Below the pieces are notes generated by a model that searched no databases, was not told where the DNA came from, and saw nothing but the letters and a program-made list of their open reading frames with translations. Position numbers and translations under genes: made by a program. Shown in pieces: positions 25,888 to 34,831 of a stretch of DNA of 61,435 nt (its first letter is position 1; each line of letters starts with the position of its first letter). Where the stretch lies: the NCBI GenBank assembly GCA_036507005.1, contig DASXQT010000013.1, positions 1 to 61,435 of the forward strand, in the 5' to 3' direction. The DNA comes from WS-2 sp036507005. Its GTDB lineage: Bacteria > Eisenbacteria > RBG-16-71-46.

Positions 25888-26433
25888 GTGAGGCATCGCC
25901 TGATGATCGGGAGCATCGCGCTCCTCGCTCTCCATCTCACCGCCCGCCCCGCGCACGGAGCCCCGGCGCTCGCGCTCGAACGCGCCCGGGCTCCCGAGTT
26001 CCGCGCCCGCACGGTCACGGGCGAGGCGCTGAGCCTCGCGAAGCTGCTCGAGCGCGGCCCGGTGCTGCTCGACTTCTGGGCCACCTGGTGCCGGCCGTGC
26101 CTCGCCGAGCTGCCCGAGCTCGAGGCGATCGGCCGCAAGTACCGCGCGAGCGGCCTCACCGTGGTCGGCGTCTCGGAGGACGGGCCGCGCAACTTCGCGC
26201 GCGTCCGGCCGTTCGCCTCGAAGCTCGGCCTCACGTTCCCGATCGTGCTCGACGAGGACGGCCGGATCCAGCAGCTCTACCAGGTGGGTGCCTTGCCGAC
26301 CACGGTGCTGATCGACACCGCCGGGATGGTGGTCACGGTGCGCGAGGGCTATCGCCCCGGCGAGAGCCGCGAGCTCGAAGCCGCGGTCGCGAAGCTCCTC
26401 GCGCCGCCCGCGAGCGAGGCCGCGCCGCGGTGA
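25888..26433 (+). CDS. TlpA-like thioredoxin, exported
   Basis: 181 residues from a GTG at 25888 preceded by GGAGGGAGGG; an in-frame ATG at 25903 is an alternative. Signal peptide (MIGSIALLALHLTARPAHG), then the TlpA/AhpC fold: PEFRARTVTGEALSL, LLDFWATWCRPC with Cys68 and Cys71, GLTVVGVSEDG, FPIVLDEDGRIQQLYQV and the cis-Pro loop ALPTTVLID. The family reduces disulfides in the periplasm, or oxidises them depending on its partner. It lies 49 bp after the second selenoprotein and overlaps the next gene by 4 bases, making a selenoprotein-to-thioredoxin operon. Confidence 0.93.
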   Translation: MRHRLMIGSIALLALHLTARPAHGAPALALERARAPEFRARTVTGEALSLAKLLERGPVLLDFWATWCRPCLAELPELEAIGRKYRASGLTVVGVSEDGPRNFARVRPFASKLGLTFPIVLDEDGRIQQLYQVGALPTTVLIDTAGMVVTVREGYRPGESRELEAAVAKLLAPPASEAAPR

Positions 26434-27980
26434 GGGTGGCCGCGGTCGCGTCCGCGCTCGCGATCGCGGCGTGCGCCCTGGCGCCCGTTGCGGCGCTCGC
26501 CCAGGTCGCGCTCCGCGACCTCGCGATCGCCCAGGCAGGGCGCTCGAAGCTCTTCCAGCCTCAGAACCGAACCGCGCTCTACGACCAGCTCAACGTCGAG
26601 GCCGCGCTCGGCCGGGTGCGCTTCGGGTTCCGCTACGAGTCGGACGAGAACAGCGAGCGCACCAACACCTACCGCGTCTTCACCCAGCGCTTCGCGGAGG
26701 TCGCGGACGAGCACGTGCGCGCGCGGGTGGGGAGCTTCTACGACCTGCTGGGGCGCGGGCTGGTCCAGCGCGCCTTCGAGGTGCCCGACGTGGTGCTGGC
26801 GGAGCCCGGCGTGCTCGCCCGCTACGGGTTCTCGCGCGAGATGGACGGCGTGCTGGTCGAGGGCGAGGCCGGGCCCTTCGCGGCCAAGCTGCTCGCCGGC
26901 CAGCCGGGCTTCGGGACCTCGGCCCCGATCGCGGGACCGGTTCACTCCGGGGAGCTGGGCGGGGGCGAGGCGTCCGTGCGCCTGCCGCGCGGGGCGCGGA
27001 TCGGCGGCACCTACCTGCGCCACACCAACGACACCGGGACGCGGCAGAACGAGCTGGGCTCGGGGTTCGTGGACTTCGATCCGCTGCGTCTGCTGAATCT
27101 CGGTTCCGCATCACTCCCGCTCTACGCCGAGTACGCCCAGCTCGACCGCTCGTGGGAGCAGTGGTGGCGGCTCACCATGGGCGACCGCATCCCGCACGCG
27201 TTCTACGCCTCGAGCAATCTGCTGTGGGGCCCGTTCGCGCTCGCGGCGGAGTGGAAGGACTACCGCCGGTTCCGGCTCGGCTTCAACGATCCGCCCTCGC
27301 TTACGCGCGAGCACGGCTTCTCGCTGCTCAACCGCTCGACCCACGTGCTCGACGCCGAGAGCGAGCACGGGTTCCAGCTCGAGGCCGCGTGGTCGGTCCC
27401 GGGCTGGGGAAGCCTGACCGTGAACCAGACCCGCTCGGACGGCACGCCCGCGGGCCGCGAGCTCCGCTACGAGGAGACCTACTGGGAGCTGCGCTTCTCC
27501 CGCGGACCGGAGGCGCGCTTCGAGGCCACGCTCTACACCGACCGCGGGCTCGACCAGTTCGACTTCGTGAGCGACCGCGACGTCTACGGCGGCGCCGCCA
27601 CCGTGCGCCTGCCGGCCGATTGCACCGCCACGCTCGAGCTGGCGCGCAAGGATGCGACCGGCGTCGTGGCCTTCGGACGGCCGCCCTCGTGGAGCGACCG
27701 GCTGCTGGGGCTCTCCGTGGCGCGGGCACGCTGGGGAAGCGCGGCGTTCCAGTGGGAGCGCACCCGCGATCCGCGCGAGGAGGATCCGGTGCGCGCGGTG
27801 GACCCGCAGGTGCACGCGCTCACCTTCGCTTCGGGCACCGTGACCGGGCGCCTCGGCGACCACTACAACGCCACGCTGTTCTACGGCAAGCGCCGCGGCG
27901 GCCTCGCCTGCACCGCCGGCACCTGCTACCAGGTGGAGCCCTTCAAAGGCGCCGAGCTGAGACTGACGGCGAGGTTCTGA
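26430..27980 (+). CDS. Predicted outer-membrane beta-barrel protein (DUF6029-like)
   Basis: 516 residues from a GTG that overlaps the tlpA stop (GTGA). Signal peptide (AAVASALAIAACALAPVAALAQ), then no hydrophobic helices but many alternating amphipathic strands with aromatic ends (RVRFGFRYESDENSERTNTYRV, where short loops separate strands), and a C-terminal strand ending ELRLTARF with the terminal Phe usual for outer-membrane barrels. Motifs include RVGSFYDLLGRGLVQRAFE and YLRHTNDTG. The DUF6029 assignment is from memory of similar proteins and is tentative. Coupling to tlpA and two selenoproteins suggests a shared envelope redox or export task. Confidence 0.75.
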   Translation: MRVAAVASALAIAACALAPVAALAQVALRDLAIAQAGRSKLFQPQNRTALYDQLNVEAALGRVRFGFRYESDENSERTNTYRVFTQRFAEVADEHVRARVGSFYDLLGRGLVQRAFEVPDVVLAEPGVLARYGFSREMDGVLVEGEAGPFAAKLLAGQPGFGTSAPIAGPVHSGELGGGEASVRLPRGARIGGTYLRHTNDTGTRQNELGSGFVDFDPLRLLNLGSASLPLYAEYAQLDRSWEQWWRLTMGDRIPHAFYASSNLLWGPFALAAEWKDYRRFRLGFNDPPSLTREHGFSLLNRSTHVLDAESEHGFQLEAAWSVPGWGSLTVNQTRSDGTPAGRELRYEETYWELRFSRGPEARFEATLYTDRGLDQFDFVSDRDVYGGAATVRLPADCTATLELARKDATGVVAFGRPPSWSDRLLGLSVARARWGSAAFQWERTRDPREEDPVRAVDPQVHALTFASGTVTGRLGDHYNATLFYGKRRGGLACTAGTCYQVEPFKGAELRLTARF

Positions 27981-28000
27981 GGCGCTCGTGCAGTGCGCGG

Positions 28001-28148
28001 GGCCGGGAGGTCGCAGGGAGGCCGCCGGGCGCCGCCCGTTCGGCTCCGCCATCCATGGCTCCGCCTCTCTCCTCGCGACGCACTTCGGCTCCTGCCTCCC
28101 GTGCGTCGCGAGAGCGTCGCCCGGCGGCCTCCCTGCGACCTCCCGGCC
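28001..28148. repeat. Structured hairpin element B (copy 2 of a two-member family)
   Basis: Perfect 31-bp inverted repeat (28001-28031 with 28118-28148), a conserved left segment (28032-28071), a perfect 12-bp inner stem (28072-28083 with 28101-28112) and a conserved loop (28084-28100). Arms are unrelated to those of element A at 9013-9155, while the non-arm segments are nearly identical. It sits between the convergent barrel-protein gene and fabI, ending 3 bases before the fabI stop. Confidence 0.9.
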
Positions 28149-28151
28149 TGG

Positions 28152-28928
28152 CTACCACCCCATCACGCGGTAGCCGGCGTCGACGTAGAGCACCTCGCCG
28201 GTGACGCCGCTCGCGAGGTCGGAGAGCAGGAACAGCGCCGCCTTGCCGACCTCCTCCTTCGTGATGTTGCGCTTGAGCGCGGCGCGCTCGGCGTGCTTCT
28301 TGAGCATGTCGGTGAAGCCGTGGATGCCGCGCGCGGCCAGCGTGCTCACCGGCCCGGCCGAGACCGCGTTCACCCGCACGTTCTTCGGCCCCAGCTCGAA
28401 GGCGAGCTGGCGCACGCTCTGCTCGAGCACCGCCTTGGCGCTCCCCATCACGTTATAGGCCGGCACCGCGCGCTCGGCCGCGAGGTAGGAGAGCGCGACG
28501 ATCGACCCGCCGCGCTTCTCGAGCAGCGGGAGCATGCGGTTCGTCACGTTGAGCAGCGAGTAGGCGCTCACCTCGAGCGCGAGCTGGAAGCCCTCGCGCG
28601 GCGTGGCGACGAAGGCGCCCTCGAGGTCCTCCTTGCGCGCGAAGGCGATCCCGTGCACCAGGATCTCGAGCGAGCCCCACTCGCGCGAGAGCCGCTCCGC
28701 CACCGCGTCGATCGTCGCGTCGCGGGTCACGTCGCACTCCAGCACCAGCGCGCCCGGCGTCTCGGCGCTCAGCTCCCTCACCGAGGACTCGAGGCGCTCG
28801 CCGGCGTAGGTCAGGCAGAGCCTGGCACCCGCCTGGTGAAGGGTGCGGGCGATCGCCCACGCCAGGCTGCGGTGGTTCGCCACCCCCATCACCAGCGCGT
28901 GGCGGTCGCTCAGATCGATCGCGTACAT
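28152..28928 (-). CDS. fabI: Enoyl-[acyl-carrier-protein] reductase FabI
   Basis: Reduces trans-2-enoyl-ACP in the last step of fatty-acid elongation, with NADH. 258 residues, a normal FabI length. Atypical SDR features of the family are visible: the cofactor motif GVANHRSLAWAIA, DVTRDATIDAVAE, LVHGIAFA and the active-site Y-x6-K form YNVMGSAK with the preceding SYLAAERAVPAYN, then AVSAGPVSTLAARGI and GVTGEVLYVDAGY. Monocistronic; the upstream gene on the same strand is a permease with a 46-bp gap. Confidence 0.97.
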   Translation of the reverse strand: MYAIDLSDRHALVMGVANHRSLAWAIARTLHQAGARLCLTYAGERLESSVRELSAETPGALVLECDVTRDATIDAVAERLSREWGSLEILVHGIAFARKEDLEGAFVATPREGFQLALEVSAYSLLNVTNRMLPLLEKRGGSIVALSYLAAERAVPAYNVMGSAKAVLEQSVRQLAFELGPKNVRVNAVSAGPVSTLAARGIHGFTDMLKKHAERAALKRNITKEEVGKAALFLLSDLASGVTGEVLYVDAGYRVMGW

Positions 28929-28974
28929 GCTCCTCCCTCCCTGCCGCGCGCGCGGCGGCGCGGCGCTCGAACGG

Positions 28975-30954
28975 TCAGGCCGCGCGCTGCTTCTCCCACA
29001 CCCGGATCGGCAGGATGATGACCTGGACGCCCCGGAACTGGAGCCGCCGCTGGATCGAGAACGCGGTCTCGTGGTGCAGCGTGCGGGTGAACAGGTTCTC
29101 GCGCTCGAACACCAGCTGCCCGGCGAACACCACCGGGCGCCGGAACTCCTTGACCAGGTCGAGGCACATGCCCTCCAGCTCCGCGATCAGGTCGGTGCCG
29201 ATGGTGTAGCGGTACTCGGAGTAGAACCCCATGCGGTGCGCGAGCTGGACGTACTTCTCGAGATCGGCGCGGGTCTTCTCCTCCAGGCCGTGCAGGTCCT
29301 GCACGCCCTTGAACTGGCCCGAGTCCACCAGGCCCACCGAGCAGAACACGAAGTTCTTGAAGTGGCGCGGGAACATGCGCTGGATCGAGAGCAGCGTGTG
29401 GATGCCGAGCCCGGCGTAGGACTCGACCAGCACGATCGCCGTGGGCCCGTCCACCGACAGCTCGGGCACGTTGCGCGGGTCGGGGAGCGGCAGGTTGGTG
29501 AGCACCTCGTCGAGCGTGGAGAGCATGCCCCGCACGCGCCGGTAGTGGGTGCGCACCAGGAAGCAGAAGGCCACGAAGGCGCCGGTGGCCGCGAGCGTCA
29601 CCCAGCCGCCCTCGCGCAGCTTGACCACCACCGTGACCGCGAGGATGCCGGCGGTGGTGACCGTCCCGAGCGCCGCGAGCGCGAGCCGGCGCCGCCAGTG
29701 GGCGAGCCGCACGCGCTCGTTCCACCAGTGGCGCACCATCCCCGCCTGGGTGAGCGTGAAGGTGAGGAACACGTTGATCGAGTACATGACGATCAGGGTG
29801 GTGACGAGTCCGTGCGCGTAGACCAGCACCACGGCCGCCGCCACGCCCATGCTGATGATGCCGTTCTGCGTGACCAGGCGCTCGGAGAGGTGCGCGAAGC
29901 GCTTGGGCACCCACTGGTCCACGGCCATCGCCGCCAGGGTGCGCGGGCCCGCGACGAACCCGGTCTGGGCCGCGACGAAGAGCAGCGCGCCCTCGGAGAG
30001 CAGCGTGACCGCCACCACCGTGGGCCCGACGTTCAGCTCGCCCAGCTTCCACCCGCCGGCGAGCAGCTCCCAGAGCGAGGCGTTGAGCGTCTTGCCGGTC
30101 TGCTCCGTCACGCCGTTGAGCAGGTAGCAGAGCAGGATCCCGCCGGCGGTGAAGGCCAGCGAGATCGCCATGTAGAGCATGGTGCGCTTGCCGGTCTCGG
30201 CGCGCGGCTCGCGCAGGATGTCGGTGCTGTTGCTCACCGCCTCGATCCCGGTGAAGGTTCCGCCGCCGAGCGAGTAGGCCTTGAGGAAGATCAGCACCAC
30301 GCCGTAGAGCCCGAGGTCGCCGACCGCGAGCCGGGTGTCGCTCACCGTCTCCGCGATCAGGCCGCCGAACGCAGGCCCGTGGCCGAAGACGCCGTAGACG
30401 ATGAGCAGCACGTGGCTCACGAGGAAGGCGATGAAGATCGGCGTCAGCACCAGCACCGACTCCTTCACGCCCCGCAGGTTGAGCGCGGTGAGTCCCGCGA
30501 TGCACAGGAACTCGGCGGGGAGCTTGAGGGCGTGGAAGGGGAGAGGCAGCAGGGAGAAGATGGCCTCGCATCCCGAGGCGACCGAGATCGCGATGGTGAG
30601 GATGTAGTCCACGACCAGCGCGCAGCCCGAGATGATCCCGGGCGTGGGGCCGAGGAGCTTGGTGCCCACCAGGTAGCCGCCGCCGCCGCTCGGGAACAGC
30701 TCGATGATCTGGCTGTAGGAGGCAGAGATCAGGAAGATCGTGAGCACCATCGCCACGACCAGGTAGAGCGCGAGGTGCTTGTGCCCGCCGAGCTGGAGGA
30801 AGGCCTGCTCGGGCCCGTAGCACGAGGAGGAGAGCCCGTCCGAGCCGAGCCCGACCCAGGCGAAGAAGGCGACGAGCGCTAGCGTGTGATGGATGCGCGG
30901 GTCGAGTAGATTCCTGGGGCCCCCGATCAGCAGGTCGCGCAGCCGGTCGAGCAT
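28975..30954 (-). CDS. APC-family amino acid permease with C-terminal soluble domain
   Basis: 659 residues starting at ATG 30954. About 12 transmembrane segments with APC landmarks: GLGSDGLSSSCYGPEQAF in helix 1, FPSGGGGYLVGTKLLGP in helix 2-3, DYILTIAISVASG and YSLGGGTFTGIEAVSNS. This resembles the KUP-like/APC proteins with a long cytoplasmic tail: residues ~500-659 are soluble (VDGPTAIVLVESYAGLGIHTLL, YSEYRYTIGTDLIAELE) and could be a regulatory domain of the universal-stress-like type. Substrate unknown. Starts 49 bp from the divergent secreted protein gene. Confidence 0.9.
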   Translation of the reverse strand: MLDRLRDLLIGGPRNLLDPRIHHTLALVAFFAWVGLGSDGLSSSCYGPEQAFLQLGGHKHLALYLVVAMVLTIFLISASYSQIIELFPSGGGGYLVGTKLLGPTPGIISGCALVVDYILTIAISVASGCEAIFSLLPLPFHALKLPAEFLCIAGLTALNLRGVKESVLVLTPIFIAFLVSHVLLIVYGVFGHGPAFGGLIAETVSDTRLAVGDLGLYGVVLIFLKAYSLGGGTFTGIEAVSNSTDILREPRAETGKRTMLYMAISLAFTAGGILLCYLLNGVTEQTGKTLNASLWELLAGGWKLGELNVGPTVVAVTLLSEGALLFVAAQTGFVAGPRTLAAMAVDQWVPKRFAHLSERLVTQNGIISMGVAAAVVLVYAHGLVTTLIVMYSINVFLTFTLTQAGMVRHWWNERVRLAHWRRRLALAALGTVTTAGILAVTVVVKLREGGWVTLAATGAFVAFCFLVRTHYRRVRGMLSTLDEVLTNLPLPDPRNVPELSVDGPTAIVLVESYAGLGIHTLLSIQRMFPRHFKNFVFCSVGLVDSGQFKGVQDLHGLEEKTRADLEKYVQLAHRMGFYSEYRYTIGTDLIAELEGMCLDLVKEFRRPVVFAGQLVFERENLFTRTLHHETAFSIQRRLQFRGVQVIILPIRVWEKQRAA

Positions 30955-31003
30955 CGGGGGACTGTAGGTTCTGGCGTGGAGTGAGGCAAGCCCGAGGCTC
31001 CCG

Positions 31004-32581
31004 ATGTCCCGAGTGCTGAGCACCCTCGCGATCGCCGCGCTGCTCGCGGGCGCCGGCGGCGATCGCCTGGCGCAGCGGGGGCCGGCCTCCGCCGCGGCGT
31101 CGCCGCGCCCGGCGCGCGCCGCCGCGCCCGCTCCCGGCCTGCCGCCGTTCGCCCTGTTCGGCTGGTTGAGCCCGCCCAGCGAGTCCACCAGCGCCGCGCG
31201 CATGCGCGAGCTGGCGGGCGCGGGGCTCGGCGTGGCGCTGTCGGCGTGGGGCGACTCGGGCCGCGCCGCCGACAACCTGCGGCGCATCCGCTTCGCCGCC
31301 GACTGCGGCGTGCGCTGTCTGGTGTGGGACGAGCGTTTCGATCGCGTCTACAACCACGGCGCGGACCCGGCCCTGCTCGACACCATCGTCGCCGACTACG
31401 CCAACGAGCCGGGCTTCCTCGGGTACTCCTTCACCGACGAGCCGCAACCGGCCGAGTTCCCCCTCCTTGCGCGCATCTATTCCGACCTCAGGCAGCGCGA
31501 CCCCGGGCATCCGGCGTGGGACAACCTGCTGGGCATGAGCTCGTTCCCCGACCTCGCGGCCTGGGAGAGCTACGTGCGCGCGTTCGTCGACGCCGTCCAT
31601 CCCCGCGTGCTGTGCGTGGACCTCTACGACTTCCTCGCCGGCCGCGACCAGGGGCTCTTCGTGCGGAACGTGGCCGCGCTGCGCGGCCTCGCCGACGAGT
31701 ACTCCCTGCCCTTCTGGTTCATCGTGCAGCTCGTCCAGCACGGCCCCTATCGCGCGCTCACGGTGGGCGAGCTGCGCTGGCAGGTCTCGCACCTGCTCGC
31801 CTACGGCGCGCGCGGCGCGGGCTACTTCACCTACTGGACGCCGGCGCCCGATCCGGAGTGGAACTGGCAGCCGGCCGTGATCGGATACGACGGCCGGCGC
31901 ACGGCGTGGTACGACGTGCTCGCCTCGTTCAACCCGCGGGTGCGCGCGGCGGGGGAAACTCTCGCCGCGCTCACCTGGCTCTCGACCCAGCACGCGGGCT
32001 CGGTCCCCGGGGGCGGAGCCGCGTTCGTGCCCGACGACTGGATCCGCGACGTCGACGGCCGCGCGGCGCTCGGACGCTTCGCCGGCGGGGCGGGCGGGCG
32101 CTACCTGCTGGTCGCGAACAGCGACTCGCTGGCGGCCCGCACCGTCACGCTCTCGCTCCCGCGCACGCGCCGCATCCTCAGGCTGGGCGACGCATCCGGC
32201 TCCTGGAGCGAGGTCGGGACCGGGCGCGAGCTGGGCGGCGTGCGCGCGAGGGTCGCGCTCGACTCCGGCGGCTTCGCGCTGCTCCAGCTCGAGGCCGATC
32301 CGGGCGCCGCGCCCGGACCCGTGCTCGCGGTGGGCCCCAATCCCGCGCGCGGCGCGGTGCGCTTCGCGGTGTCGCGCATCGGGGCGGGCGCGCGTCTCGA
32401 GATCGTCGATTCCGGCGGGCGCCGGGTGTGGTCGCGGGCGCTCGAGCCGGGCGCCGCGCTCGCGACGTGGAGCGGCGAGCGCGAGGGCGGCGGCCGCGTC
32501 CGGCCCGGCATCTACCTCGCGCGCGTGAGCGACGCGGGCGGCGTCACCACCGCGCGCGTCTCGTGGCTCGGCGCGCGGTGA
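31004..32581 (+). CDS. Secreted TIM-barrel-like protein with FlgD-like C-terminal domain
   Basis: 525 residues with a signal peptide (LSTLAIAALLAGAGG). The central part has the look of a glycoside-hydrolase-type (beta/alpha)8 barrel: LVWDERFDRVYNHG, FLGYSFTDEPQPAEF with an acidic pair at a strand end, VLCVDLYDFLAG, PFWFIVQLVQHGPYR, RWQVSHLLAYGARGAGYFTYWTP. Proteins of this shape fall near DUF4434/GH42-like groups, but I cannot confirm catalytic acids. The last ~85 residues form a FlgD-like sorting domain (VGPNPARGAVRF, IVDSGGRRVW, RPGIYLARV). Its stop overlaps the uracil-DNA glycosylase start. Confidence 0.8.
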   Translation: MSRVLSTLAIAALLAGAGGDRLAQRGPASAAASPRPARAAAPAPGLPPFALFGWLSPPSESTSAARMRELAGAGLGVALSAWGDSGRAADNLRRIRFAADCGVRCLVWDERFDRVYNHGADPALLDTIVADYANEPGFLGYSFTDEPQPAEFPLLARIYSDLRQRDPGHPAWDNLLGMSSFPDLAAWESYVRAFVDAVHPRVLCVDLYDFLAGRDQGLFVRNVAALRGLADEYSLPFWFIVQLVQHGPYRALTVGELRWQVSHLLAYGARGAGYFTYWTPAPDPEWNWQPAVIGYDGRRTAWYDVLASFNPRVRAAGETLAALTWLSTQHAGSVPGGGAAFVPDDWIRDVDGRAALGRFAGGAGGRYLLVANSDSLAARTVTLSLPRTRRILRLGDASGSWSEVGTGRELGGVRARVALDSGGFALLQLEADPGAAPGPVLAVGPNPARGAVRFAVSRIGAGARLEIVDSGGRRVWSRALEPGAALATWSGEREGGGRVRPGIYLARVSDAGGVTTARVSWLGAR

Positions 32582-33351
32582 GCGCGCGGCGCGCGGGGGC
32601 GCGCACGACGGCCGGTAGGCCGAGCGCCGGATCGCCCCGCGCCGCGGCGCCGCGCGCATTCGCCTCGCTCGCCGCGGTCGAGCGCGCCGTGATCGCCTGC
32701 GAGCGCTGCCCGCGACTCCGCCGTTACTGCGAGGGGATCGCGCGCGAGAAGAAGCGCGCCTTCGCGGGCCAGACCTACTGGGGGAGACCCGTACCCGGCT
32801 TCGGCGACCCGCGCGCGCGGGTGCTGGTCGTGGGCCTGGCGCCCGCGGCGCACGGGGGCAATCGCACCGGGCGCATCTTCACCGGCGACTCGAGCGGGAG
32901 CTGGCTCTACGAGGCGCTCCATCGCTTCCGCTTCGCGAATCAGCCCGACTCCAGCGGACGCGGCGACGGTCTCGTGCTCTCCGACTGCTACGTGACCGCC
33001 GCCGGGCGCTGCGCCCCGCCCGCGAACCGCCCCACGCCGCGCGAGCTCGCGAGCTGCCGCCCGTACCTCGAAGCCGAGATCCGGCTGCTGCGCGGCGTGC
33101 GCGTGACCGTCACGCTCGGCCACATCGCGCACCGCGCGTGGCTCGGCGCGTCGGGATGGTGGGAGCGCCTGCCCGCCGCGGAGCGCCCGCGCTTCGCGCA
33201 CGGCGCCGAGCACGCGCTGCCGGACGGCTCGACGCTGCTCTGCTCGTACCATCCGAGCCGGCAGAACACCAACACCAAGAGGCTCACGCGCGCCATGTGG
33301 CACGAGATCTTCCGGCGCGTGCGCGCCCGGGTGGACGAGGCCGGGCGCTGA
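32578..33351 (+). CDS. Type-5 uracil-DNA glycosylase (UdgB)
   Basis: Excises uracil and other deaminated bases from DNA. 257 residues from a GTG overlapping the previous stop (GTGA). Family-5 features: N-terminal Cys pair in CERCPRLRRYC, motif A GLAPAAHGGNRTGRIFTGD (which carries Ala rather than a catalytic acid, as usual in this family), NRTG loop, further Cys in DCYVTAAGRC and ASCRPYL that would complete a [4Fe-4S] cluster, VTLGHIAH, and the leucine-loop motif SYHPSRQNTNT. The overlap with a secreted protein gene looks accidental rather than functional. Confidence 0.93.
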   Translation: MSARRAGARTTAGRPSAGSPRAAAPRAFASLAAVERAVIACERCPRLRRYCEGIAREKKRAFAGQTYWGRPVPGFGDPRARVLVVGLAPAAHGGNRTGRIFTGDSSGSWLYEALHRFRFANQPDSSGRGDGLVLSDCYVTAAGRCAPPANRPTPRELASCRPYLEAEIRLLRGVRVTVTLGHIAHRAWLGASGWWERLPAAERPRFAHGAEHALPDGSTLLCSYHPSRQNTNTKRLTRAMWHEIFRRVRARVDEAGR

Positions 33352-33381
33352 GCCCGGGGGTCGCAGTCCGGGGCAAAGCGC

Positions 33382-33409
33382 CGCGACCACCTCGGGAGAG
33401 GTGGTCGCG
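33382..33409. terminator. 12-bp perfect hairpin between convergent genes
   Basis: 33382-33393 pairs perfectly with 33398-33409 around a GGGA loop. It lies 30 bp after the glycosylase stop and 27 bp beyond the stop of the convergent FlgD-tail gene, so it can serve both strands. No T-tract. Confidence 0.7.
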
Positions 33410-33436
33410 AGCGGAACCTGGACGACCGGCGCCGGT

Positions 33437-34831
33437 CTACCTCAGCACCGTGAGCTGGCCGGCGATGCGCTGGTTGCCGACCACGCCCCGCACGAAGTAG
33501 ACGCCGCTCCGGACCCGCGCGCCATTCGCGCCGACGCCGTCCCAGCGAGCCTCGTGCACGCCCGGTGCCTGGGAACCGCGCGCCAACTCGCGCACCATCC
33601 GGCCCGAGAGGTCGTAGACCGCGATCGCGACCTCCTGAGGGGCGGAGCCGCTCACCACGTACGTGACGGTGGTCGTGGCCGAGAACGGGTTCGGCATGGC
33701 GCGAGCGGCGACGCCCGGCTGATCCGCCTCGTCGTCCGCCAGCTCCGCGGCCAGGGACTCGTCACCGGATTCCGGATCGAGCTGCGCGGCGTCGTCGTCC
33801 TCGTCCTCGGCCGGGTGCCCGCACACCGGGCCGATGCCGCGCCCATGGCTGATCTTCCAGCCGGCGCGGATGATGCTGCGGTACGCCTCCTTCACCGCGG
33901 GCCGTCCGCGATCGCGCGACTCGAGGTCGACCAGCGCGGCGTCGGCCGACGCCAGCCACTCGCCGACCGTGCCCGCCCCGCCGCGAAGCTGGACCTGGGT
34001 TGCGGGATCGAGCGCGATCGCCTGGTTTCCGGGCGACGTCATGCCCATCTCGCCGGCGCACACGCTGGCCTCGACCGCGGCGAACTGGCGCTTGGCGCGC
34101 GCCCGCAGCGTCGCGTGCCGGGGATGCAGGGTCGCGCAGAAGCCCGCGCTCGCGCTCGGCCAGTCGAAGATCCTGGCGGCAGCGTCCACGCGCGCCGCCA
34201 TCTCCGCGAGCTGCTGCGGGTCGAGGTGCAGCTCGCTCCGCTCGTTCGCCAGGCACCCGCGCATCCAGAACGACGCCGGGCGCGGGCAGTTCGGGCTGGG
34301 ACTGCCGCACGTCTCGAACGTGACCGTGTGCGTGCAGGTCGAGCCCGGACAGCTGCTGCCGGCCAGCCGCACGCCGAGCGTGTACGTGCCTCCCGCGCTC
34401 ACCTGGATCGCCGCCGTCGAGGCGGTGAAGCCGTTGGGGCCGCTCCACTCGTAGGCGAAGTCGCCCTGCGGGCCGCTCAGCTCGACCGTGCTCCCCTCGC
34501 ACGCGGTCGCGGGCCCGGTGATGCCGCACGGCGGCGGCTCGGGCGCCGCAAGCGAAGCCGTGCAGGCGAAGCTCCCTCCGAACATGTCGAAGATCTGGAG
34601 CGTGTAGTCGCCGGGCGTGGTCGCGGTCAGGCACCGGTCGAAGGACGTGTTGCCCGCCGGATCGGTCCAGAAGTACTCGAAGGTCCCGTCGGGACCACAC
34701 AGCGTGGCGGGGCCGTCGCAAAGGCTCGTGGCCCCGGTGATCAGGCATTGCGCGCCGGCACCGCCCGCGGCGCAGAGGAGCGCCACCGCGGCAGCGAGCG
34801 CGTGGGTACGGATTCGATTCGCAGTCGACAT
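33437..34831 (-). CDS. Secreted Ig-like/PKD-type protein with FlgD-like C-terminal domain
   Basis: 464 residues; ATG at 34831 with GGAG eight bases upstream. Signal peptide (ALAAAVALLCAAGGAGA), then two Cys-containing Ig/PKD-like beta domains (FEYFWTDPAGNTSF, FAYEWSGPNGFTAS, GGTYTLGVRLAG) like those in adhesins, a helical middle region (LDPQQLAEMAARVDAAARI, AALVDLESRDRGR) with scattered Cys, an acidic linker (EDEDDDAAQ) and a C-terminal FlgD-like domain (AMPNPFSATTTV, VYDLSGRMVREL, SGVYFVRGVV). Function unknown; likely cell surface or released. Confidence 0.82.
   Translation of the reverse strand: MSTANRIRTHALAAAVALLCAAGGAGAQCLITGATSLCDGPATLCGPDGTFEYFWTDPAGNTSFDRCLTATTPGDYTLQIFDMFGGSFACTASLAAPEPPPCGITGPATACEGSTVELSGPQGDFAYEWSGPNGFTASTAAIQVSAGGTYTLGVRLAGSSCPGSTCTHTVTFETCGSPSPNCPRPASFWMRGCLANERSELHLDPQQLAEMAARVDAAARIFDWPSASAGFCATLHPRHATLRARAKRQFAAVEASVCAGEMGMTSPGNQAIALDPATQVQLRGGAGTVGEWLASADAALVDLESRDRGRPAVKEAYRSIIRAGWKISHGRGIGPVCGHPAEDEDDDAAQLDPESGDESLAAELADDEADQPGVAARAMPNPFSATTTVTYVVSGSAPQEVAIAVYDLSGRMVRELARGSQAPGVHEARWDGVGANGARVRSGVYFVRGVVGNQRIAGQLTVLR

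Noticed and set aside
28910..32659. A 1249-codon minus-strand frame
   Set aside because: It covers the APC permease in another frame and the opposite strand of a secreted protein; no recognisable domain.
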